A stretch of 64,000 nucleotides of DNA from SNAP01 sp049671745. Lineage in GTDB: Bacteria; Bacteroidota; Bacteroidia; Bacteroidales; Marinifilaceae. Of the stretch, positions 35,519-42,457 are shown in pieces. The position numbers and the translations under genes are program-made. How positions within the stretch are numbered: the stretch's first letter is position 1; each line of letters opens with the position of its first letter. The stretch lies in assembly GCA_049671745.1 (NCBI GenBank), contig JBATVL010000013.1:1-64000 (forward strand). The letters are read 5' to 3'. Under the pieces are notes generated by a model. That model had not been told where the DNA came from, searched no databases, and saw only the letters and a list, made by a program, of their open reading frames with translations.

Positions 35519-37909
35519 CTATTTCTTTATCTTCAACTCATCTAAGTCAATATCTTCTTCTTCGTCATAAATCTGTAATAAAGGTTCTTTAAAGGCTTTA
35601 TTAGTAATCATCTTATCAAGAGTCATAAGTAGAGATGGCAGAATAATAAGATTAGAGAACATAGCAGCAAGAAGAGTTACAGAGACTAATAAACCAAGAG
35701 AAACTGTACCTCCAAAACTAGACAAAGCAAAAATACCAAAACCAAAGAATAATATAACAGAAGTGTACATCATCGATTGCCCCGTCTCTTTAAGAGCAAT
35801 TATCACTGAGGCACGTATATTCCAATTTGTTAGTTGTAATTCTTGACGGTATTTAGCCAAAAAGTGAATAGTATCATCAACAGAAATACCAAAAGCAATA
35901 CTAAAAATAAGTATGGTAGATGCCTTTATAGGTATATTAAAGTAACCCATTAAGGCGGCAGTAAATAATAGTGGTATGATATTTGGAATAAGAGCCACAA
36001 TAACCATTCTCTTAGATGAGAACATCCAGGCCATAAAACCAGCTATAAGTAATATTGCAAGCAAAAGACTAGTAGCTAAATTCTTTACCAAATATTGAGT
36101 TCCTTTAAAGAACAATATACTAGAACCAGTAGTTATAATATCGTATTTTTCTTTAGGGAAAACGCTTTCAACTATTGCTATAACATCATTCTCAGCAATC
36201 TCCATTCTCTTAGTTCCAATATCTTTCATACGGAACGACATACGAGCATATCTTTTTGTTGAATCAACAAATGCTGTCATTAAATGTGCATTCTTACCAT
36301 TGTTCTCTTGCGACTTCATAAGATAAGAAAGTATGAAATTCTTAGTTGAGGAAGTAGGTAATTTGAAGTATTTCTCCTTACCATTATAATATGACTGATT
36401 AGCATATTTGGCAAAGGTAGCAATAGAAAGAGAAGATGAAATATTCTCAGATTGACTGATAGCTTTATCAAGCTTATCAAGCTTGCGCATAGTAGATAAC
36501 TTCAAAGCACCACCTTTTTTTCTAGTATCTATCATCACTTCAAGAGGAAGGATACCATCAAAATTAGACTCAAAAAAATGAAGATCTTGTACAATAGGAT
36601 TATCATGAGGAAGATCGTCAACCATATAACCAGTACTATGCATTTTCGACATTCCAAACACACTGCCAGCTATAACAACTCCCGCACATATATATAAAAC
36701 AGTACGATGTTCAAGCACTAAATGAACAAGTCTATTAACAAACTTATTAACAAATTTATTTTCTAAATGACTTATCTGCTTAGGTGTTGGAGGAGACAAG
36801 AAACTAAAGATACAAGGCACAAGAATAAGAGATAGTACAAAAACCATCATTATATTTAAAGAAGCTACTATACCAAACTCCTTAAGAATTTGAGAAGAAG
36901 TAACTATAAATGTTGCAAAACCTGATGCTGTAGTAAGGTTAGTAAGAAGAGTAGCATTACCAATCTTACGAATCATTCTCTGTAGAGATTTTATCTTATT
37001 ACCATGAATGGTGTATTCTGAATGGAATTTATTAACCATGAAAACACTATTAGGTATACCAATAACAATAAGCAATGGAGGAAGCATAGCAGTAAGAAGA
37101 GTAATCTTAAAACCAAATAATGCCATAAAACCGACAGCCCATATAACACTAATGGCTATAATAAGCATACAGAAACCAACAACTTTAAACGACCTAAAAA
37201 ACAGGAACAAAATAAATGCAGTAATAAAAAGAGACAAGAGAATAAACATAAGCATCTCACTCTTAATCATTTCTGCAGACACCACTCTAATGTATGGCAT
37301 ACCTGAGTATCTTATATGTAGATTGTGTTTCTCACCAAAAGCTTCAGATAAAGCTTTCACTTTTTTAACCACTCCAACCCTTGACTTAGATGCCATTGTT
37401 TTGGCATTCACAGTAACAAACATAGAGTAGGTGTGAGAATCTTTATTAAGCAATGTACCATGGAATATAGGTAAAGCTTCAGCTTTAATAGCCAAGGAAT
37501 CTAACTGTTCTTGAGTATCTATATGAGAGGGGAAAAGTGGTTTAGCTTCAAAGCATCTCTTCTCTTTATTCTTAACTAGATTAGGTGAATGGGCAAGAGA
37601 TAAACGAGCGTCTATTCCTTTTATTTTTTTAAGTGAATCTCCAAGAGCAAGCCAGTCATTAAACTTATCTTTCTGGTAAAAAGAAGAATCTTGTACACCC
37701 AAGATAATCATGTTACTCTCTTGACCAAAAACCTCTTTAAATTTCTCAGAATCTAAAGAAGCCGTATCAGTTGCAGGCAAAAGTGCAGAATATTCATAAG
37801 ACATCTCTACATGAGTAGCCTGATTAGCCATGAATATTGTTATAATGAAAATCGCTATTATAAAAGCAATTCTATTTCTTAAAATCACCCCCGCCGTTTT
37901 AACCCACAT
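35519..37909 (-). CDS. RND/MMPL-family exporter
   Basis: A 796-residue membrane protein of the RND superfamily with about 12 helices in two similar halves. Each half has a large extracytoplasmic loop (about 50-220 and 445-610) and a helix block, with the second-half motif IAFGISVDDTIHFLAKYR containing acidic residues typical of proton relay. Substrates of this branch are lipid or hydrophobic. The ATG at 37909 (MWVKTAG) is chosen because the longer frame starts with TTG at 37942 inside a TATTTTTG promoter element. Confidence 0.88.
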   Translation of the reverse strand: MWVKTAGVILRNRIAFIIAIFIITIFMANQATHVEMSYEYSALLPATDTASLDSEKFKEVFGQESNMIILGVQDSSFYQKDKFNDWLALGDSLKKIKGIDARLSLAHSPNLVKNKEKRCFEAKPLFPSHIDTQEQLDSLAIKAEALPIFHGTLLNKDSHTYSMFVTVNAKTMASKSRVGVVKKVKALSEAFGEKHNLHIRYSGMPYIRVVSAEMIKSEMLMFILLSLFITAFILFLFFRSFKVVGFCMLIIAISVIWAVGFMALFGFKITLLTAMLPPLLIVIGIPNSVFMVNKFHSEYTIHGNKIKSLQRMIRKIGNATLLTNLTTASGFATFIVTSSQILKEFGIVASLNIMMVFVLSLILVPCIFSFLSPPTPKQISHLENKFVNKFVNRLVHLVLEHRTVLYICAGVVIAGSVFGMSKMHSTGYMVDDLPHDNPIVQDLHFFESNFDGILPLEVMIDTRKKGGALKLSTMRKLDKLDKAISQSENISSSLSIATFAKYANQSYYNGKEKYFKLPTSSTKNFILSYLMKSQENNGKNAHLMTAFVDSTKRYARMSFRMKDIGTKRMEIAENDVIAIVESVFPKEKYDIITTGSSILFFKGTQYLVKNLATSLLLAILLIAGFMAWMFSSKRMVIVALIPNIIPLLFTAALMGYFNIPIKASTILIFSIAFGISVDDTIHFLAKYRQELQLTNWNIRASVIIALKETGQSMMYTSVILFFGFGIFALSSFGGTVSLGLLVSVTLLAAMFSNLIILPSLLMTLDKMITNKAFKEPLLQIYDEEEDIDLDELKIKK

Positions 37910-37939
37910 AATTATAATCTTTGTTAGTATATATTTTAA

Positions 37940-37947
37940 CAAAAATA
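37940..37947 (-). promoter_or_regulatory. -7 element of the RND exporter gene
   Basis: TATTTTTG on the minus strand, matching TAnnTTTG, 31 bp before the ATG at 37909. It overlaps the TTG of the longer frame, arguing against that start. Confidence 0.6.
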
Positions 37948-38048
37948 CAATAGAACAGGCTCAATTCCTAATACGCTTCTTTTTATTAGATATTTTTAAG
38001 TTTTTTCACGATTAAGATAATCTTTCACAAGAAAACTTAGAGTAATTA

Positions 38049-38501
38049 TTACTTTTTTGCTTTTGAATCCATAATAATAGTAACAGGTCCATCGTTAATT
38101 AACTCAACCTGCATATCAGCCCCAAACTTGCCAGTCTTAACTTCTTTGCCTAGTTCTTTTGACAGTTCAGAAACAAATTTCTCATAAAGAGGAATAGAAA
38201 TATCAGGTTTTGCAGCACCTATATAAGATGGTCTGTTGCCTTTTTTTGTACGTGCATGTAGAGTAAACTGACTAATGGCAAGAATATCCCCATTTACATC
38301 CTTAATAGAAAGGTTCATTACTCCCTTCTCGTCATCGAAAATACGCATATTGCAAATCTTCTTAACCAGATAATCTATATCTTCATTATTGTCCTCTTCT
38401 TCTATTCCTACCAAAACCATCATTCCAGCCTCTATGGTCGATAATAAATTTCCCTCTATAGTAACGGAAGCTCTTTTTGTTCTTTGTATAACTATTCTCA
38501 T
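38049..38501 (-). CDS. dtd: D-aminoacyl-tRNA deacylase
   Basis: A 150-residue DTD protein that hydrolyses D-amino acids from tRNA. Family segments are RIVIQRTKRASVTI at the N-terminus, the active-site SQFTLHARTKKGNRPS and the closing GPVTIIMDS. Length matches the E. coli enzyme (145). It lies between the RND exporter and an aminotransferase, all leftward, with a terminator directly upstream of it. Confidence 0.96.
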   Translation of the reverse strand: MRIVIQRTKRASVTIEGNLLSTIEAGMMVLVGIEEEDNNEDIDYLVKKICNMRIFDDEKGVMNLSIKDVNGDILAISQFTLHARTKKGNRPSYIGAAKPDISIPLYEKFVSELSKELGKEVKTGKFGADMQVELINDGPVTIIMDSKAKK

Positions 38502-38510
38502 GCTGTAAAA

Positions 38511-38550
38511 ATAAAAAAAAGCGAGTGATTAAATCAATAATCACTCGCTT
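38511..38550 (-). terminator. Rho-independent terminator after the aminotransferase
   Basis: A perfect 13-bp stem, 38519-38531 with 38538-38550, and a T-rich run leftward. It separates the aminotransferase from dtd. Confidence 0.92.
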
Positions 38551-38570
38551 TATATATGTGTTAATGCTTA

Positions 38571-39818
38571 TTAGTTACAAGAACAAGCACATTTTTTCTC
38601 AGCTTTAGCAGCCATTAATTCTTTAATAGAATCAGCAAGACGCTCAACACCCTCTACAGTTTGTTCTTTTGTAACGTAAGAGAAGTTCATTCTTAAAGTA
38701 TTTTTACCACTACCATCGCAATGGAATACAGAACCTAAAACAAATGCTACATTTTTCTTAATAGCAACTTGGAATAAGTCTTCAGCATCCATCCATTCAG
38801 GAAGTCTCATGAATAAGAAAAGTCCACCTTCTGGATCAGTCCATGTAACACCCTCTGGCATGAAGTCGTTAAATGCTTTGATCATTACTGCTTTCTTCTC
38901 TCTATACATCTCTATGATAGATTTAAGATTCTTGTCGAAAAGTCCTTGCTCTATATATTTAGCAGCAATCTTTTGAACAAAAGCAGAAGTACAAAGGTCT
39001 GTATTTTGCTTAGCTTTTACAAAATAATCAACAATTCTTGGGTCACCAAGTATCCAACCAATACGGAAACCTGGAACGAAGATTTTTGAGAAAGTACCGA
39101 AAGTCATTACATTTCCTTCTTTGTTATCTAATTCAAATAACATAGGTTGGAAATCTCCTTCGAAACGTAATTCTCTATATGGGCTATCTTCAACAATAAG
39201 AATCTCGTATTTCTTAGCAATAGCAAGAATCTCAAGTCTTCTATCAAGAGGCATAGTAACACCTGCTGGGTTTTGGAAATCAGGAATTACATAAATAAAC
39301 TTAGGTTTTTGACCTGCTGCACAAAGTTCAGCAATGTTCTTCTCAAGTAAATCAGAACGCATACCTTTTTCATCGTGAAGAATTCCTACAGGCTCAGCAC
39401 CGTAAGAAGTGAAAGCACCTAATCCACCTAAATAAGAAGGAAGACCAACTATAACTTTATCACCTGGATTACAGAAAATCTTACCAACTAAGTCTAATGC
39501 TTGTTGAGAAGAAGTTAAGATACAAAGATTGTCTTTAGTAATCTCTAATCCTTGGCTGTTATATCTGTCTACAAGAACGTTTAATAATTCAGGTGTTCCC
39601 TCTGTTGATCCATATTGAAGAGCAGAAGTACCGTCATTTTCAAGAACGTCTTTAGATATAGTAACTAATTCTGCAATAGGAAAAGTTTCCTTAGCAGGAA
39701 GTCCACCAGCGAAAGATATAATCTCAGGCTTTTGAGTTAATTTTAATAATTCTCTAATAGCAGAACGCTTCATTCCCTTTGCACTGTCAGAAATAATTTC
39801 TTTAAGATCGCTAACCAT
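38571..39818 (-). CDS. PLP-dependent aminotransferase (class I/II, LysN/MocR-like)
   Basis: A 415-residue fold-type I aminotransferase. GGLPAKETFP, STEGTPELL and the PLP-lysine segment GTFSKIFVPGFRIGW place it with the 2-aminoadipate/aromatic aminotransferase-like group that also forms MocR C-terminal domains. No HTH domain is fused. The substrate cannot be told from sequence. Unusual is the C-terminal end AEKKCACSCN with three Cys in the last six residues, beyond the normal fold. It is monocistronic, ending at a strong terminator. Confidence 0.9.
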   Translation of the reverse strand: MVSDLKEIISDSAKGMKRSAIRELLKLTQKPEIISFAGGLPAKETFPIAELVTISKDVLENDGTSALQYGSTEGTPELLNVLVDRYNSQGLEITKDNLCILTSSQQALDLVGKIFCNPGDKVIVGLPSYLGGLGAFTSYGAEPVGILHDEKGMRSDLLEKNIAELCAAGQKPKFIYVIPDFQNPAGVTMPLDRRLEILAIAKKYEILIVEDSPYRELRFEGDFQPMLFELDNKEGNVMTFGTFSKIFVPGFRIGWILGDPRIVDYFVKAKQNTDLCTSAFVQKIAAKYIEQGLFDKNLKSIIEMYREKKAVMIKAFNDFMPEGVTWTDPEGGLFLFMRLPEWMDAEDLFQVAIKKNVAFVLGSVFHCDGSGKNTLRMNFSYVTKEQTVEGVERLADSIKELMAAKAEKKCACSCN

Positions 39819-40072
39819 TTTATTTTGCTTTATATTTTATAAAATCTGTTTAAATATTATGCTACGAATGTAGTAATTATTTTTAAATGCAAGAATGAGT
39901 TTTATTAATTTTTAAAAGCATTTTCAATAATTAACTTACAGATTAAAGCCTAAATTTCGTTTTTACTAATAATCTGTAAGAATATATACTTCTTTAACCT
40001 TAATTAAAAAACTATAAACAAACAGAGCAATAACAGTTTAAGAAAGTATACATTATATATAAGTCTCTTTAT
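39819..40072. other. Intergenic region upstream of aminotransferase and tRNA-Arg
   Basis: About 250 bp of AT-rich sequence between the divergent aminotransferase and tRNA-Arg. No gene or strong hairpin was seen, and no clear TAnnTTTG element for the aminotransferase. Confidence 0.6.
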
Positions 40073-40103
40073 TTTGTATATTCATATATAATAGATATTT
40101 TTG
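40073..40103 (+). promoter_or_regulatory. Promoter of tRNA-Arg(CCT)
   Basis: TTTG (40073-40076) and TATTTTTG (40096-40103) with a 19-bp spacer match the Bacteroidota -33/-7 consensus, 15 bp before the tRNA. Confidence 0.8.
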
Positions 40104-40118
40104 CTCTATAAAGTAGAT

Positions 40119-40190
40119 GGTCCCATAGTTCAATGGATAGAACAAGTGTTTCCTAAACACTAGATCCAAGTTCGATCCTTGGTGGGATCA
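40119..40190 (+). tRNA. tRNA-Arg (anticodon CCT)
   Basis: A 72-nt cloverleaf with acceptor GGTCCCA/TGGGATC (one G-U), anticodon stem AGTGT/ACACT with loop TTCCTAA (anticodon CCT), T arm CCAAG-TTCGATC-CTTGG and discriminator A. CCA is not encoded. A promoter and terminator flank it. Confidence 0.95.
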
Positions 40191-40196
40191 CTTTTT

Positions 40197-40225
40197 AAAG
40201 CTCTGATAATTCAGGGCTTTTTTTA
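40197..40225 (+). terminator. Rho-independent terminator after tRNA-Arg(CCT)
   Basis: Stem AAAGCTCTGA (40197-40206) / TCAGGGCTTT (40211-40220), one G-U pair, TAAT loop and T run. Confidence 0.88.
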
Positions 40226-40297
40226 TACCCTCTTTTTCTACTAAAATTCACAAAAAAATCAATTTAAAATATTTCCTAATTCATAAAATTGATAAAA

Positions 40298-40345
40298 AGA
40301 TGAAGAAATAGCTCAACTATTAGAACAAAGAGCCTACAACCTATG
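40298..40345 (+). pseudogene. Possible tRNA 5'-half remnant
   Basis: The stretch AAATAGCTCAACTATTAGAA with AGAGCCTACAACC after it looks like the D arm and anticodon arm of a tRNA and resembles the same part of the tRNA-Arg 180 bp upstream (both share TAGAACAA). No matching T arm or acceptor 3' strand was found, so it is not a functional tRNA. Confidence 0.3.
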
Positions 40346-40414
40346 TATAATCATATAAACATTAAAGTACACACACATTCAATAATAATGACTATACTAA
40401 GTTGCATTAGAATA

Positions 40415-40446
40415 AGAGGGAAGTCACTACACTTCTCTCTTTTTAT
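40415..40446 (+). terminator. Terminator-like hairpin without an upstream gene
   Basis: Stem AGAGGGAAGT (40415-40424) / ACTTCTCTCT (40431-40440) with one G-U pair and TTTTATTT after it. It may belong to the tRNA-like remnant or stop read-through into the DUF975 genes. Confidence 0.6.
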
Positions 40447-40676
40447 TTCTATTAAAAAAAAATCAAATAATTGTAAAAAAACAATTGAATTACTACCACA
40501 TTCAAATAAAAATAAGAAATCTACTGAACTATAATAATTATCTTACAAAGATATGACTATTTTAATCTTCATGTTGTTAATTATTGTCAAAACCATTATA
40601 TTGTAATCTTTATTTATCTTTAAAAGATATTAATACAATAATTTGAATCACTTATAACTAACTAAATTTGAATATA

Positions 40677-41312
40677 ATGGTAAAAAGAAACGCAGAATTA
40701 ACAAAAGACGCTTTAGAAAGTCTTAAAGGAAAATGGGGATTAGCAGTAGGGACATTTCTTGTATATTCTTTAATAATAGGAATACTCTCTAGTGGAAATA
40801 ATGCATATGTACATTCTATGGGATTAGGCTATGGGGTTAGTGCTAGTTTAAATATCCTTTTTATAATAATAGGAGGACCTATAATATTAGGATCAATGAA
40901 ATTTTCATTAAATATATCAAGAGGATTAGATGCTCGTTTTGAACAACTATTTGATGGATTTAACAACTTTGGAAAAGCTATACTAACCTTTCTTTTAGTT
41001 TCTATATCAGTAGCTATTGGATTTATCTTTCTTATAATACCAGGACTAATTTTATCGATAATGTTTTCACAGGCATTTTTTATTCTTGCAGACAATAAAG
41101 ATATCTCAGCAGTAGATGCATTAAAGGAGAGTGTAAGAATGATGAAAGGTTATAAGCTTAAATATTTAGGACTAAGTCTTCGTTTCATACCATGGATGTT
41201 ATTATGTATTATTACTTTAGGAATTGGATTTCTATGGTTAGTACCTTATATGTACGTTACTTTTGCTAAATTTCATGATGATATAAAAGCTAATCCTATT
41301 GGAATAGAATAA
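40677..41312 (+). CDS. DUF975-like membrane protein (copy 1)
   Basis: A 211-residue membrane protein with about five hydrophobic segments. The start (LTKDALESLKGKWGLAVGTF), the central NISRGLDARFEQLFDGFNNF and the end GIGFLWLVPYMYVTFAKFHDD fit the DUF975 family. The ATG at 40677 is used rather than the TTG at 40668, giving exactly the length of the paralogue. Function unknown. A terminator separates it from the next copy, so each may be transcribed alone. Confidence 0.82.
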   Translation: MVKRNAELTKDALESLKGKWGLAVGTFLVYSLIIGILSSGNNAYVHSMGLGYGVSASLNILFIIIGGPIILGSMKFSLNISRGLDARFEQLFDGFNNFGKAILTFLLVSISVAIGFIFLIIPGLILSIMFSQAFFILADNKDISAVDALKESVRMMKGYKLKYLGLSLRFIPWMLLCIITLGIGFLWLVPYMYVTFAKFHDDIKANPIGIE

Positions 41313-41339
41313 TAAATAGTCAATTCAGATATATATAAT

Positions 41340-41376
41340 AAGAAGTCATACTCTACAAGTATGACTTCTTTTTTTC
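41340..41376 (+). terminator. Rho-independent terminator between DUF975-like genes
   Basis: A perfect 13-bp stem, 41340-41352 with 41358-41370, 5-nt loop and T7 run. Confidence 0.93.
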
Positions 41377-41436
41377 AAGTTAACATAATCTCAATTCATC
41401 CTATAATATTAATCTAATTAAATTTCTAAAAAAATA

Positions 41437-42072
41437 ATGATAAGCACAAACGAACAACTTAGACAAGAGGCTTTAGTAAGTCTAAAAGGAAAATGGAAAC
41501 TAGCTATAGTAACGTTTTTTGTATTCTCCATAGTTTCTTTCATATTAACAAATGGCAATTCTAGATATCTCAATTTATTTAATACAAATCCTATAGCTTC
41601 TGGAAGTTTAACTCTCTCTTCCATAATCCTAACGGGCCCTTTATTATTAGGTATAATCACTTTCTCTTTAAATATATCAAGAGGACTTGATGCTCATTTT
41701 GAACAATTATTTAATGGATTTAATGATTTCATTAGATCTTTAGGTGTATATCTTTTAGCATTATTATCTGTTGTTGCAGGAACTATGTGTTTAATCATTC
41801 CAGGAATCATTGTCTTTCTAATGTTCTCTCAGGCATTTTACATTTTAGCAGACAATAAAGAGATATCTGTTATAGATACATTAAGAGAAAGCGAGAGAAT
41901 AATGAAAGGTTATAAGCTTAAATATTTAGGATTATGCCTTCGTTTTATTCCATTGATTATATTAAGCATTGTTACTTTAGGTATAGGTTTTTTATGGCTG
42001 ATTCCTTATATGCATATTTCTTCAGCTAAATTTTACGATAATATAAAAGCTAATCCTATTGAAATAGAATAA
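41437..42072 (+). CDS. DUF975-like membrane protein (copy 2)
   Basis: A 211-residue paralogue of the preceding gene with the same helices and motifs (LVSLKGKWKLAIVTFFVFS, NISRGLDAHFEQLFNGFNDF, GIGFLWLIPYMHISSAKFYD). Both end with NPIEIE or NPIGIE followed by the same nucleotide stretch (AATAATAAATAGTCAATT), evidence of a recent tandem duplication. The region around residues 45-60 differs most. No enzymatic motif seen. Confidence 0.82.
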   Translation: MISTNEQLRQEALVSLKGKWKLAIVTFFVFSIVSFILTNGNSRYLNLFNTNPIASGSLTLSSIILTGPLLLGIITFSLNISRGLDAHFEQLFNGFNDFIRSLGVYLLALLSVVAGTMCLIIPGIIVFLMFSQAFYILADNKEISVIDTLRESERIMKGYKLKYLGLCLRFIPLIILSIVTLGIGFLWLIPYMHISSAKFYDNIKANPIEIE

Positions 42073-42212
42073 TAAATAGTCAATTAATAGATACCATATT
42101 AAAAGCTATTAAAGATATACTTAATAGGTATCAAATTCTTATTATCTATATATCACATGCCTATCAAGTATATGACAAATACTTTCTGTATTGGAGTTTT
42201 ATTGCAACTTAA

Positions 42213-42262
42213 TTGCTTCTTTCTTGGTTTAAAATACCTAGGAAGAACCTAGGAAGAAGCAA
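42213..42262. repeat. Imperfect inverted repeat
   Basis: TTGCTTCTTTCTTGGTT (42213-42229) and AACCTAGGAAGAAGCAA (42246-42262) pair at 15 of 17 positions. The right arm lies in the phased repeats. Not followed by a T run. Confidence 0.6.
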
Positions 42263-42347
42263 GAAAGAACCTAGAAAGAACCCTAGCTGAAGATAATTGA
42301 TACATAGCTGATATATAGTTGGTCTATAGTTCATATATAATTGAGAG
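42236..42347. repeat. Degenerate 11-bp phased repeat array
   Basis: Two exact copies of ACCTAGGAAGA (42236-42257) are followed by degenerate copies (AGCAAGAAAGA, ACCTAGAAAGA) and then five units built on ATAGnTGATAT/ATAATTGAGAG (42293-42347). The TAG core recurs at about 11-bp intervals over about 100 bp, close to one helical turn. It lies in the 385-bp gap before the S9 peptidase gene. Confidence 0.7.
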
Positions 42348-42422
42348 GTCTTTGAATCGACTTTATCAGCTATTAAACACAAATATAACAATAGGTATTT
42401 CTCTTCTTTAGAAACGAAATAA

Positions 42423-42430
42423 TATCTTTG
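42423..42430 (+). promoter_or_regulatory. -7 element of the S9 peptidase gene
   Basis: TATCTTTG matches TAnnTTTG, 28 bp before the ATG at 42458. Confidence 0.65.
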
Positions 42431-42457
42431 AAAGGAAAATAACTAAACATTTGAAAT

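Noticed and set aside
40343..40534. 63-codon frame between tRNA-Arg and the DUF975-like genes
   Set aside because: It contains a terminator hairpin in its middle, has low complexity (Lys, Asn, Ser) and no promoter consensus; probably non-coding.
42209..42391. 60-codon minus-strand frame in the phased repeats
   Set aside because: The protein is a by-product of the 11-bp repeats and has no supporting signals.
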